Of a stretch of DNA of 64,000 nucleotides, positions 1 through 8,606 are shown in pieces (the stretch's first letter is position 1; each line of letters begins with the position of its first letter). A model generated the notes under the pieces. It had not been told where the DNA came from. It did no database searches and saw nothing but the letters and a program-made list of their open reading frames with translations. Source of the DNA: Paraburkholderia caribensis (GTDB lineage: Bacteria; Pseudomonadota; Gammaproteobacteria; Burkholderiales; Burkholderiaceae); assembly GCF_002902945.1 (NCBI RefSeq), contig NZ_CP026104.1, forward strand, positions 186,001-250,000, read 5' to 3'. The translations under genes were made by a program, and so were the position numbers.

Positions 1-942
1 CGACAGGGCGACGTCGATGTGCTTTTTCAGAAACCGCGTGAGAGCCTTGTCCTCGGTGCTGCGCCGCGCGATCGTGCTGGTGTTGCGCAGCGGCCTGCTG
101 AAGTCGAAGCGCTCTGCCGCCACCGCGGAAAGAGCGGGCTTCGATAACTGATCTGGCGGCAGGTGAGGCTGCAGCTTCATGGACGCAGTGTCGATGCGCG
201 GGAGGTCAGGCGCATCGAGGCCGGCGCGCCGGCGGCGGGCCGCCGCGTTTCGTGCGAGGTCGTCAACGACCATGACCGGCACGCAGTCGCCTGACGAATT
301 CGCCTGCAGCGGCCAGGAGAAGAGACAGGCGGGGCACTTCGCGAGTCGCCGCTGATCGACGCTATACCCGCCGTTGAGCTTGACACCGCGGCGGCCACAT
401 CTAGGACACTCGCCAGCTGGCCGGTACTTGATGCCGAGTTTCACCAGCGATGTCCAGTGGCCGTCCGGATCATGCGCTGCGATCAGCTGGCGAAAACGCA
501 TTAGCCAGTTCGATACCGCGGCATAGTCAATTTGCAGGCGACGAGAGGCCTCCTCGAGCGGAATCGGTTGCGACAACAGGGGGAAAAACGCGGGCATCTT
601 GCTCACAAATCGAAGGCGCGCGAGCGGACTTCCCGTTAGCCTCGTGAACAGCTTCCTGCACCCGCCACAGCGGAAGTAGGGGACCGAGTGATATTGCGTG
701 GGCCTCTGGTGCAGGCGTGCGCTCGCGGCTCCGCAATGCGGACACAGCGGCGTGGGTCGGACATCGGAAGAGTGCAGCTCCGCCCAAAGGCTGGCCACGA
801 ACGACGTGAGCGCAGTGTTCTCTTCATTGCCGTAGTCACGGTCGCTCGTCCGCGTGATAGGCGTCCGGGCGTCGAATACCGCAATGGTGGCGACGCGTTT
901 GTCTTTGCGGGCGTGGCCGGTAGTTTTCAAAGCTTTTCGCAT
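1..942 (-). CDS. DUF746-type zinc-ribbon/HTH protein (3' end outside window)
   Basis: The frame is open from base 942 to base 1 with no stop, so the C-terminus lies outside the window. Four CxxC knuckles are visible (CPHC at about residues 67-70, CGGC 92-95, CPRC 179-182, CPAC 203-206). Between the second and third is an FPLLSQPI... segment that reads like a helix-turn-helix, with an NWLMRFR helix. This layout (zinc ribbon, 'PYFRCGGCRKLFTRLTGSPL', HTH, second ribbon) matches DUF746 proteins of Burkholderia and Ralstonia, which are linked with transposons and proposed to bind nucleic acid. The role is unknown. The ATG at 942 is the first methionine after an in-frame TAA near 1043; a TTG further upstream is an alternative start. 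Confidence 0.65.
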   Translation of the reverse strand, partial: MRKALKTTGHARKDKRVATIAVFDARTPITRTSDRDYGNEENTALTSFVASLWAELHSSDVRPTPLCPHCGAASARLHQRPTQYHSVPYFRCGGCRKLFTRLTGSPLARLRFVSKMPAFFPLLSQPIPLEEASRRLQIDYAAVSNWLMRFRQLIAAHDPDGHWTSLVKLGIKYRPAGECPRCGRRGVKLNGGYSVDQRRLAKCPACLFSWPLQANSSGDCVPVMVVDDLARNAAARRRRAGLDAPDLPRIDTASMKLQPHLPPDQLSKPALSAVAAERFDFSRPLRNTSTIARRSTEDKALTRFLKKHIDVALS

Positions 943-1443
943 CACTTCGGCGAGTGCCAGGCGCGCCGCGGCGCCGCATGGTCTGGTAGATCGGGGAACA
1001 GGTGGTCTTTGCGCCTTTAACGGTCGGCGCAAGCCCGAAGTTTAATGCGTGGCCATGACATGCCCAGCGTCACTCCCTCGGCATAAAAGACCGTACAGAT
1101 GAAATCGAGCTGGCTGATTGCCGTTCTATCTCCCTCGAACGATCGTTCTATTTAAAACGGTTTCTACGTAGAAATTTTTCCGCACTGTGACTGCGGGTTC
1201 GTGGCCTGCTCGCGCGACGCTTTGAAGTTGGCACGCGATAACGTTGGGCTTGCATGCCATCAACCGAGATCTACCAGACCCGGAGGCAGGTCGGTATACG
1301 TGGAGGTACAGCACGATGAAGCGACATGCGCGCGTTTCCTGCTTTAGTCTGGCTTCATTGAGGTCAAGCGCGAAAGCGGCGAGGCCGGCCAGCCGCTCAA
1401 GCACATTGCACAGGTCTTTGCGCCGACAAAGGGCGGCGCATCA
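943..1443. other. 500-bp intergenic stretch with a possible gene remnant
   Basis: No intact gene is visible. On the plus strand about 1290-1451, a frame reading VYVEVQHDEATCARFLL, a stop, then SGFIEVKRESGEAGQPLKHIAQVFAP looks protein-like on both sides of one stop codon and may be a decayed gene end. I do not recognise the family. Confidence 0.3.
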
Positions 1444-1857
1444 TCAATCTGAAACGGTCCCAACGAACGAATCGTCTTGCGGAGCTTTTTTACGTCCGGG
1501 GCGCGGAGGGGGCGGGTTGCCGTCCCTGCGCCACAGTGCGTTGGGCGACACCTTGAGCGCACGCCCGAGTTGCTGAAACACTTCGACGGTCCCGGTTCTC
1601 TTGTCCGTCTCGATGAGGGCAATGTATGAGCGGCTCACGCCTGATGCGGCGGATAGCTCGTGATGGGTCATTCTCCGAGTATGCCGCCACGCCTTGAGGG
1701 GATGCAGCCCCACCACCAGCGCGTCGCGCATTTCGTCAGGTACGGCGTGCGTCAGCTCGGCAGCGTCGGGTAACGCGCACAGGCGTTGCCATAAATCGAT
1801 CGGCACCACGGCAAAACTGGGTGCGCCGTTGACGCTGATGAATTGGATCTCGTTCAT
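1444..1857 (-). CDS. XRE-family HTH regulator, orphan antitoxin-like
   Basis: 137 aa. The N-terminal 40 residues (QFISVNGAPSFAVVPIDLWQRL) resemble the DNA-binding/dimer strand of Phd/YefM-like antitoxins ('...AVVP...W..L'). Residues about 55-110 form a Cro/C1-type HTH (LKAWRHTRRMTHHELSAASG, then VSRSYIALIETDKRTGTVEV), and the C-terminus is proline- and lysine-rich. Such proteins usually repress their own operon and neutralise a ParE/RelE-type toxin. No toxin reading frame lies on either side, so it is either an orphan antitoxin or a stand-alone regulator. The start ATG at 1857 is the first in frame and gives the complete N-terminal strand. Confidence 0.7.
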   Translation of the reverse strand: MNEIQFISVNGAPSFAVVPIDLWQRLCALPDAAELTHAVPDEMRDALVVGLHPLKAWRHTRRMTHHELSAASGVSRSYIALIETDKRTGTVEVFQQLGRALKVSPNALWRRDGNPPPPRPGRKKAPQDDSFVGTVSD

Positions 1858-2003
1858 TCTGATTTTGTGCTGAATCGACCACGGCGCACTATACCAATAC
1901 GCGCAGATGACTCAAGCGGGAAAGTAGCGAGTTGCCGTGGCGACAATTTTTTTCGGGTAAGGGAGTAGGGGACCGCGCCCCTTCGGATCAGCGATGCGCG
2001 TTT

Positions 2004-2873
2004 TCAAGGTGGCGCTTGCTGTTCATCAGAAGGCTTTGCAAAATGTCGGCACACGAATTTCGTTTGACGTTCATTCGCCGCATATACCTGCTTGTCTGCC
2101 AACTTTACGATCTCATGATTTAGCGCTCGCGCCAAACGGCTCGCGGGAGCAACACCGACCTTCTTCGCAACTTCGAAGCTATGTGTTGCGAAGAAGGCCA
2201 GATGCGGGGTCAACGGCAATGCCATCACGCAATGCCGATCGTTAAGTGCCGGTGTGATTATCAAAGGCCTGTCGCCGGTCAGTAGATCCACGGTAGCGCC
2301 GTCAAAACTCTGCGTCCACCAGTACATCTGGAAGATTGTTCGCGCGATGGGTCCATGGTTCATCAAATCGGGCAACATACGAATGCCAAAATCTGCCACG
2401 AATCCCGGACGCTCTCTTTCCATAAACTCGTGCAATGTCGCGGGATCGTGCGCTCCGCGCAGAGCGTCATATTCGTCAGGTTGCTCCATCAAACGCTTAC
2501 GAAGGTCCTCCGCCGCGTCGGCGCGTACGCGCTCGATGACTTCCGGTGTTCGAACCCGCAACGACATCAGGAACCGCGTCCATACGCTGCGCTGTTGTGC
2601 TGACAACTGGCAACCGGGACGCACCATCTGCGCATAGACGCGCGCGGCCGGATCGTCGATCAGCGGCCCCATAAATTCACGCTCGACAAACTGAGGATCA
2701 TGTGGCGCGTGGCGCAACGCGTATAAATGGTCTTGCCCTGCGATGCGCTTGGTGCCCACCTCTCTCACGTCCAAGTTGCCGCGGACCCATTGAAACCGAG
2801 TTAAGCGATGGTCTTTCGTCCAGCCACTCAGATAGAACCGTGGCACATAATGGTGATAAACGTGTCCGGCCAT
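2004..2873 (-). CDS. DUF4238 domain protein
   Basis: 289 aa from the ATG at 2873, chosen because DUF4238 proteins start just before the HHYVPxFYL signature, seen here at residues 7-15 (HHYVPRFYLSGW). The frame stays open upstream to 3011, but those residues are low-complexity basic sequence. The following FQWVRG...VGTKRIAGQDHLYAL...FVEREFMGPLID pattern is also typical of the family. Function is unproven; DUF4238 genes are frequently found on mobile and defence islands. It is divergent from the DUF3800-like gene at 3096, sharing about 220 bp of upstream region. This is a mostly intact gene in an IS-rich area. Confidence 0.75.
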   Translation of the reverse strand: MAGHVYHHYVPRFYLSGWTKDHRLTRFQWVRGNLDVREVGTKRIAGQDHLYALRHAPHDPQFVEREFMGPLIDDPAARVYAQMVRPGCQLSAQQRSVWTRFLMSLRVRTPEVIERVRADAAEDLRKRLMEQPDEYDALRGAHDPATLHEFMERERPGFVADFGIRMLPDLMNHGPIARTIFQMYWWTQSFDGATVDLLTGDRPLIITPALNDRHCVMALPLTPHLAFFATHSFEVAKKVGVAPASRLARALNHEIVKLADKQVYAANERQTKFVCRHFAKPSDEQQAPP

Positions 2874-3095
2874 CGTAGCTGGGATTTCTCGTTGAAAGGG
2901 GAAAGGATAGCCGTTTACGGCTATCGAGCGGGTGAGCTTGATGGTTCGGAGCGATGGTGCTCGCTGTCGCCTACGCGTCGCCGCCGGTCGGGTGTGTCGG
3001 CGGGGTGTCAAGGATGGGCTAAACTGCTCAGCTAGATTACCGTGTTTTTTTATGGTCCTAGGTGCGGGTACTTTAATCCAAGCGCGCGAAGGTCA

Positions 3096-4148
3096 ATGAA
3101 ACCCCCGTTCAAAAAAACTAGTATCAGTGCTGCGACGGAATTGGCCGAGGCAGGCCTGCCCGATCCTTCGAAGTTTTCCGTCGTGATCACAAACATGCCA
3201 AAGAGGATCAGGAAGAGCGGACCATTCAAATTACCGAAGATCTCTGAGGAGTACCCATACTTCTCACAACTCCTGAACTGGATCGTTCAAGAAAAGATCC
3301 CCGAACTACCGGATTTTTCTAACGACACCAAGATCGCGATCATGTCGGACTTCGGTGGGGAGCATCAGAGCGCGCTGTTTTTTACCTACTCGTTCCTCTT
3401 CCTCGCGTACGACAAGATCGGGCCATTCGAAAAGAAGGTGAGGGAGTTGCGAAAGAAGCATGGTCTCCTCGAACGCTACAGCGAGTTCGCATACAAGAAG
3501 CTCGCGTCCGGCGCAAAAGCGCGCGCGCTTCCCGAGTACCTCCAGTTGATCGACAGCTTCATTCATGGTGCACTCATCACAATCGCCGTCGACAAGCGTA
3601 TCCAGACCGTATTTGGCCCGAATAAGAAGCAGGCTCAGCCGATCATGGTGGAGGAACTCCGAGAGAAAGGCCTAGGCGAATGGGCCGGACCCGCAGCGGA
3701 AAAGGTGCTTAGGGTAACTAACATCATCGCGGCATTCGCTGCATTGCTGACGCATGAGAACCAAAAACTGCTTTGGTATAGTGACAAAGACCTGATCAAC
3801 GAGGACGGAAAAAAAAGGGACTTCACGCACACACAGCAGATACTCGGTCACGTCCTGGACATGTATCTGCCGCATAAACTAGCTGCCGTTGGATTTGGCA
3901 AGTCGTTCGACAAGGAAACCCATCTGGACGATCTGTTGAGTGTGCCCGATCTCGCAGCAGGGGTCATACAAGACCTGCTGCAGCAGCACGAGACGGAAGA
4001 AGATATTCCCGGTGGTGAAGAAAAGGAAAGGGTTATGCGATGGATAGCGACGCCGGCGACGCATCTGTCAAAGATCACTATTCAGATAACGCGACTGGCC
4101 AACGGCGAACTCGGCTACGGCCGTGTTGACATGGCGGTAAGAGGTTAG
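3096..4148 (+). CDS. DUF3800-like (RNase-H-fold) protein, function unknown
   Basis: 350 aa from the ATG at 3096, which has GAAGG a few bases upstream; the frame is open from 3042 without better starts. The acidic residues are spaced as in DUF3800, an RNase-H-like family: D85 in IAIMSDFGGEH, E130 in SEFAYKK, D166-K167 in ITIAVDK, D230/D232 in WYSDKDL, and D285 in LSVPDLAAGVI, the last resembling the family's 'ADLLAG' end motif. If correct it would be a metal-dependent nuclease-like enzyme, but the match is by motif reading only. Codon use is less GC-biased than the transporter operon downstream, suggesting recent transfer. It is divergent from the DUF4238 gene and followed by a hairpin. Confidence 0.6.
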   Translation: MKPPFKKTSISAATELAEAGLPDPSKFSVVITNMPKRIRKSGPFKLPKISEEYPYFSQLLNWIVQEKIPELPDFSNDTKIAIMSDFGGEHQSALFFTYSFLFLAYDKIGPFEKKVRELRKKHGLLERYSEFAYKKLASGAKARALPEYLQLIDSFIHGALITIAVDKRIQTVFGPNKKQAQPIMVEELREKGLGEWAGPAAEKVLRVTNIIAAFAALLTHENQKLLWYSDKDLINEDGKKRDFTHTQQILGHVLDMYLPHKLAAVGFGKSFDKETHLDDLLSVPDLAAGVIQDLLQQHETEEDIPGGEEKERVMRWIATPATHLSKITIQITRLANGELGYGRVDMAVRG

Positions 4149-4161
4149 CGCGAATCTAAGC

Positions 4162-4192
4162 GCGGGAAACGGCGATTTTCGCCATGTCCCGC
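4162..4192. terminator. Hairpin after the DUF3800-like gene
   Basis: Nested inverted repeat with outer arms GCGGGA/TCCCGC and inner arms GGCGA/TCGCC around a TTT loop, 13 bp after the stop codon. There is no U-tract, so termination efficiency is uncertain. Confidence 0.45.
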
Positions 4193-4361
4193 CTCATCAG
4201 CATCTGTCGCTGAAACGAGCTGCAATTGGATAGTTCGTCTCCGCGAATCCCGCCCTTGAAACTGCCCAAAGGGAGTTGGGTGGCCGAACCATCGACTGCG
4301 GAACTATGTATTTTACATAATATAATTTATCAACAAAAAATCTGTAGCGGCTCTATCCTAA

Positions 4362-5997
4362 TGTCGTGTTCTGGCTATTTACAGATGTCGTGTTTCTGAA
4401 CGCTGGCAAGCTGGCACCGTGCTGCAACCATGCGGGAGCCAGCCATGAAGCCGGACACCACACTGGTGAGTCTGAGCATGCGCGAACTGCACAGGCTGAA
4501 GGTTATCCAGGCCATCGTTGAGATCGGCCTGAAGCCCGGCCGTGCCGCCGAACGGCTGGGCCTGACCGTGCGCCAGGTCGAACGTCTGGTGACCCGGTAT
4601 CGGGAGCGTGGGCCGTCCGGCGTGGCCTCCGGCAGACGTGGCCGACCGGGTAACCGCAAGCTCGACGCAGGGCTGGCGGTGCGGGCCCTGACGATCGTCC
4701 GCGAGCGCTACGCGGATTTTGGGCCGACGCTGGCGCGCGAGAAGCTCGAGGAATGTCACGGCATCCGGCTGGCCAAGGAGACGGTCAGGCGACTGATGAC
4801 CGAGGGCGGACTGTGGGTGCCGCGCAAACAGCGTCCGCCGAAGCTCTACCAGCCACGGGCGCGGCGCGCCTGCCTGGGCGAACTGGTGCAGATCGACGGC
4901 AGCGATCACCGCTGGTTCGAGGACCGGGCGCCGGCCTGCACGCTGCTGGTGTATGTCGACGATGCCACCAGCCGGCTGATGACGCTGCACTTCACGGCCA
5001 CCGAGTCGACCTTCAGTTATTTCGAGGCGACGCGCGCGTACATCGAGCGTCACGGCAAGCCGGTCGCGTTCTACAGCGACAGGGCCAGCGTGTTCCGCAG
5101 CCCGGCGGCCGGCAGGACGGGCCGCAGCGTGACGCACTTCGGCCGTGCGATGTACGAGCTGAACATCGACACCTTCTGTGCCAACAGCAGCCCGGCCAAG
5201 GGACGCGTGGAGCGCGCGCACCTGACGCTGCAGGACCGGCTCGTCAAGGAACTGCGCCTGAAGGGCATCAGCACGGTCGCTCAAGCCAACGCGTACGCGC
5301 CCTGCTTCGTGGCGGCCTATAACGCGCGCTTCGCGAAGCCGCCGAAGAGCGCGTTCGACGCCCACCGGCCGCTGCGGGCGGACGAGAATCTGGACCTGCT
5401 GATGACCTGGCGCGAGACACGCCGCGTGTCGAAGGCGCTGACCGTGCTGTATGACCGCGTGCTGTACCTGCTCGACGACACGCCGGATAACCGCAGGCTG
5501 GTGCACCGGTACATCGACGTCTGGGAGTACCCGGACGGGCGCATCGAGATCCGCGCCGATGGTCAGGTGCTGGCGTGCCGGCGCTACGACAAGCTCGCGG
5601 AAGTCGATCAGGGCGCGGTGATCGACCACAAGCGGCTGGCTCACGCGCTACAGGTCGCGCAGGCGCTGCAGGCGCAGCGTGATGACCGGCGCATCTCGGG
5701 CTCGCCGTCGCGTACCAACCGGGGCGTGGCACCGCGCGCGAAGGACCGGCTGCCCGGCACGAAGAAACCGCGCGAGTTCACGCGCGACGATCTGGATCAG
5801 GCAATCGTGCAGATCGCGCAGCCGTCGAAGGCGCCTTCCACACCTGGCCAGCGGTCCGCACGCACTCACTGAACGGACTGACACGCCCTGCCCGTTCAAT
5901 CCGCATCCTTCGACACTGCGTGAGATTCAAACCATGAAAGACAGACCCAGACCCAACGTCAGAAACACGACATCTGTAAATAGCCGGCGCTACGACA
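4362..5997 (+). mobile_element. ISNCY/IS1202-like insertion sequence, complete
   Basis: About 1636 bp, bounded by long imperfect inverted repeats. The left end reads TGTCGTGTTCT then GGCTATTTACAGATGTCGTG, continuing TTTCTGA. The complement of the right end begins TGTCGTAGCGCC and then carries the same block. Each end therefore contains two TGTCGT motifs, which could be transposase binding sites. A single transposase gene fills the element. No target-site duplication is evident by eye next to the ends; IS1202-group elements can make long duplications, so absence is not conclusive. Confidence 0.75.
4445..5872 (+). CDS. ISNCY (IS1202-like) family transposase
   Basis: 475 aa from the ATG at 4445, which has GGGAG about 7 bp upstream; an ATG at 4430 is in frame but lacks a ribosome site. 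The order is an N-terminal HTH region (residues about 20-60, GRAAERLGLTVRQVERLVTRY), then a DDE integrase core with VQIDGSDHRWFED, LLVYVDDATSRL, VAFYSDRASVF and the ANSSPAKGRVERAH stretch supplying the final acid, then a C-terminal domain with basic tail. It acts on the inverted repeats at 4362 and 5997. It is intact and presumably active. Confidence 0.85.
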   Translation: MKPDTTLVSLSMRELHRLKVIQAIVEIGLKPGRAAERLGLTVRQVERLVTRYRERGPSGVASGRRGRPGNRKLDAGLAVRALTIVRERYADFGPTLAREKLEECHGIRLAKETVRRLMTEGGLWVPRKQRPPKLYQPRARRACLGELVQIDGSDHRWFEDRAPACTLLVYVDDATSRLMTLHFTATESTFSYFEATRAYIERHGKPVAFYSDRASVFRSPAAGRTGRSVTHFGRAMYELNIDTFCANSSPAKGRVERAHLTLQDRLVKELRLKGISTVAQANAYAPCFVAAYNARFAKPPKSAFDAHRPLRADENLDLLMTWRETRRVSKALTVLYDRVLYLLDDTPDNRRLVHRYIDVWEYPDGRIEIRADGQVLACRRYDKLAEVDQGAVIDHKRLAHALQVAQALQAQRDDRRISGSPSRTNRGVAPRAKDRLPGTKKPREFTRDDLDQAIVQIAQPSKAPSTPGQRSARTH

Positions 5998-6167
5998 TTT
6001 CAATCTGGCTTTGAAATTGGGGTCAGATGCTTTTACGCCTAGGGACCACGGTCCAAGTACCTGCCCCGCAGACCGTCAGGTAGCTTACCCTTCACATGAA
6101 AAACAGGATGTCCGACACCAATGCGCGATTGGGTTCGCTCACCTCAAATTGCCGCCCGAGCAGGTTC

Positions 6168-6480
6168 TCAGCCACCGGTAAAGTATGTCTGCTGTCGGTT
6201 GTCGAGACGAACTTGCGCTTCTATCTCGTGCGGACCCGCTTCGCGCATCAGCGCGCGCACCCGGTAGCGACCGATACGCAGCGCCTGCCTGCGCAGCGCA
6301 TGCATCACCTGACGGTTGCCGTAGGTCGCCCCGCTGGCGGCGAGCGCGGCCTTCACGTGAAACTGTTCGCGATGAGGTTTGGCGCCCGGCTTTGTCCGCC
6401 GGTGTGCATAGTAGCCAGAGCGGCTCACCTGCAAGATCCGGCAGGTGTTGAACTCCGGCGCTAGCGAATGGTTCTCAAGT
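6168..6480 (-). pseudogene. IS3-family OrfB N-terminal fragment
   Basis: The minus strand reads FNTCRILQVSRSGYYAHR, then REQFHVKAALAASGATYGNRQVMHALRR and RIGRYRVRALMREAG, the HTH_21 region at the start of IS3-group OrfB transposases. It stops shortly after, without the DDE catalytic core, so it is a remnant. It lies between the complete ISNCY element and the tRNA-like element. Confidence 0.75.
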
Positions 6481-6557
6481 GCAGCGATAGTCGTGAACTA
6501 TCTATGTCTGCGTGCATTTGTTAATACCAACACTTGTGCTAATCTTGCTGCCATTCT

Positions 6558-6622
6558 GGACGGGCCAATGGCGGCCGCGCGGCCATAAGGTCCGTGAAGG
6601 GGTTCGATTCCTCTCCCGTCCG
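6558..6622 (+). tRNA. tRNA-like element lacking a normal D-arm (pseudo-tRNA or att scar)
   Basis: A 7-bp acceptor stem (GGACGGG 6558-6564 with CCCGTCC 6615-6621) and a canonical T-arm (AGGGG, loop TTCGATT, CCTCT at 6598-6614, one G-U pair) are perfectly placed for a tRNA 3' half. A 5-bp stem, CGCGG/CCGTG (6578-6582 with 6592-6596), encloses a 9-nt loop containing CATAA. Only 13 nt remain for the D-arm, so the total is 65 nt rather than about 75. No encoded CCA is present. It is either a decayed tRNA, an island attachment remnant, or a tRNA-like leader of the gene 18 bp downstream. Confidence 0.4.
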
Positions 6623-6639
6623 CCTTTCGGAAGACTAGG

Positions 6640-8358
6640 ATGACTTATCGCCTGCAGCTTCGTTGGAAGATCCTGTCAGAAATTCCTCGTTCCGCCCCGC
6701 TAGAAGCCCTCGAATCTGCTCCACCAATCTTTCAAAAGAGGACGGGCAAGTCGCTGCTTCGAGAAATTGGAAGCAACGCGAAGGAAACGTTCGTGCCAAC
6801 GGTGCTCGAGCCGACGCACGTCTTCTATAACGCCCTGCTGGAAGTGAAGCATAGGCATCAACTCGCCGGGAAGAAGTTTCCCTTTGTAGTTCCTCTTTCC
6901 CTCGGATTAGATGTTTCTTTGCCGGTCAGGGTTAACTTCGCAATACGCTTATACGGCAATGTCGCGTGCATCTCTGCCGACAGCGACGACTTCGAAGCAC
7001 CTGATAACGTTGATTTTGAGCGAGTGACTGAGCTTGAGTCACATGCAAGTTTGCTCGAGGTAGTTCGCTTCATCGTTTCCGTTATCGTGCAAGGCACCAG
7101 GCATCCTAAAGCGACTGGCGACGGCCTTCGGATCCTGCCATGCCTGCAGATCGCTTCTGATGATGCGAGCCCGTTGATTGCGAACGAGAAGTTAGCAGCA
7201 ATAGTCACTGGGCATGCGGATGTGAATTCCAATGTGATGGCGTCTCTAATTTCGCGTAATCGAGACCATCAGATTGACAACACTTCGTTGCTCACCGATA
7301 AACAGGGTTTAGTTTTCTATGCTCCTGCAGGGACCAGTGCCCCCTCACTCGCGGGCATGAAGCGGCGTTTCCGGAGCGCTGTCGGGATGCTTGAACTCGC
7401 GGCAGCGATTCAATTCATGTTGAAGGGTAAATTTGAAATTCCCCGTCACGACTTACAAACGATTGATCGACTAATCAATGATTCGGAGCTTGTCTTTTCC
7501 GATAGCGTGTCGGGACGGAAACTTTGGGAACTAACCAGTGATGCATTTAAGCTGCCAGCGTATTTAAAAGGCAAGAAAGCTATGAATATATCCAATAATG
7601 CAATAAAAGTGCTTTGTGTTGCGGCCGCACCTATCGAACTCACAACGATAAAGCGATTCCTCGAAAGCCAACTACGGGAAAGCCACATTGTCAGGATTGG
7701 TGACGGGAAAGCTTTTGACCCTGTTCAGCGCTTTATCGATAACCGCTCAGGTGTTCAATGGTACTTGGCCTCGCTGGACGCACAAGGGAACGGATCTGCT
7801 TCAACGGATGTTGGACGTTTGACCAGGGGGATCCAGCCCGACCACGTCATCATGGTGGGCATGTGTATGGGAATGCCAGACGCCGGGTTGGAGCCGGGCA
7901 CGGTCGTCGTTCCAGATGCACTGTTTTCACTAGAACACCAGCGAGCAACCAAAGACGGTACTGAATTCAGACCTCTCGGGGGGCGTGGCAATTCGGGCTT
8001 GCGGAGACTAGCAAAACTGGTTTCTACCGAAGCGTTTGACTTCAAGGTTGTTTTCGGAAAGAAGCTCGCGAGCGCGAGCGTCAAGATTGAAGATCCGAAG
8101 GCTGAGATCGTCACATACCTACAGCAATTCGCTAAGGACGTGGTTGCGTTTGACATGGAAGGGTGGGGATTTTATGAAGCTGCCGAGGATTTTTCTTGCC
8201 TGTGGATAAAGGCAGTCGCAGATACCGGCGAGCCACAAGAAGCATCGAGCAACGGCCGAGAAGGGAAACAGGGAACTCAGGCAGATGTCACGACAAACGC
8301 AATACGATTCGCGTTTAGGCTGATTCAGGAAGTGGCGAAATTGCAGCCGGCTGCATAA
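6640..8358 (+). CDS. Two-domain protein with C-terminal nucleoside phosphorylase/nucleosidase domain
   Basis: 572 aa; the ATG at 6640 is preceded by purine-rich GGAAGACTAGG. Residues about 1-310 form a domain I do not recognise, with no obvious membrane segment. Residues about 322-565 are a PNP_UDP_1-type phosphorylase fold: KVLCVAAAPIELTTI, DHVIMVGMCMGMPD with GTVVVPD following, AFDMEGWGFYEA around 504-515, and IKAVADTG around 523-530, which carry the family's substrate-binding Glu and catalytic Asp. Related domains serve as NAD/ATP/nucleoside-degrading effectors in anti-phage systems, so a sensor-plus-effector arrangement is plausible but inferred. Its GC content is lower than the surrounding catabolic operons. 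A tRNA-like element lies directly upstream. Confidence 0.7.
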   Translation: MTYRLQLRWKILSEIPRSAPLEALESAPPIFQKRTGKSLLREIGSNAKETFVPTVLEPTHVFYNALLEVKHRHQLAGKKFPFVVPLSLGLDVSLPVRVNFAIRLYGNVACISADSDDFEAPDNVDFERVTELESHASLLEVVRFIVSVIVQGTRHPKATGDGLRILPCLQIASDDASPLIANEKLAAIVTGHADVNSNVMASLISRNRDHQIDNTSLLTDKQGLVFYAPAGTSAPSLAGMKRRFRSAVGMLELAAAIQFMLKGKFEIPRHDLQTIDRLINDSELVFSDSVSGRKLWELTSDAFKLPAYLKGKKAMNISNNAIKVLCVAAAPIELTTIKRFLESQLRESHIVRIGDGKAFDPVQRFIDNRSGVQWYLASLDAQGNGSASTDVGRLTRGIQPDHVIMVGMCMGMPDAGLEPGTVVVPDALFSLEHQRATKDGTEFRPLGGRGNSGLRRLAKLVSTEAFDFKVVFGKKLASASVKIEDPKAEIVTYLQQFAKDVVAFDMEGWGFYEAAEDFSCLWIKAVADTGEPQEASSNGREGKQGTQADVTTNAIRFAFRLIQEVAKLQPAA

Positions 8359-8606
8359 GGAAGGGCAGCGGCATGTCGACCGTGTCCGCCTTAGCTTGAG
8401 CGCCCTTTTCCTCCTCCGCTGACGGCCCCCCACACAATCCGGCGAGCCACTATCCAGCGCTTGATGATCTCGATCCTAGCATTCTCTCAGGGGCTATCCA
8501 ATGAGCGATCGACAGCGCTTCGGGCGCGGGAGCTAAGTTTCGCTTGATCTTGCATTGCAGCCTTTCAGCAGATTTAGTTCCAGCTGTCGATCACGATGCA
8601 ATGCCG

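Noticed and set aside
4379..5644. Long minus-strand frame opposite the ISNCY transposase
   Set aside because: Shadow of the transposase; composition rich in Arg, Gln and His without a recognisable fold.
6571..6582. GGCCGCGCGGCC palindrome as a protein-binding site
   Set aside because: It forms part of the tRNA-like element's middle region, and GC palindromes of this length are expected by chance in this genome.
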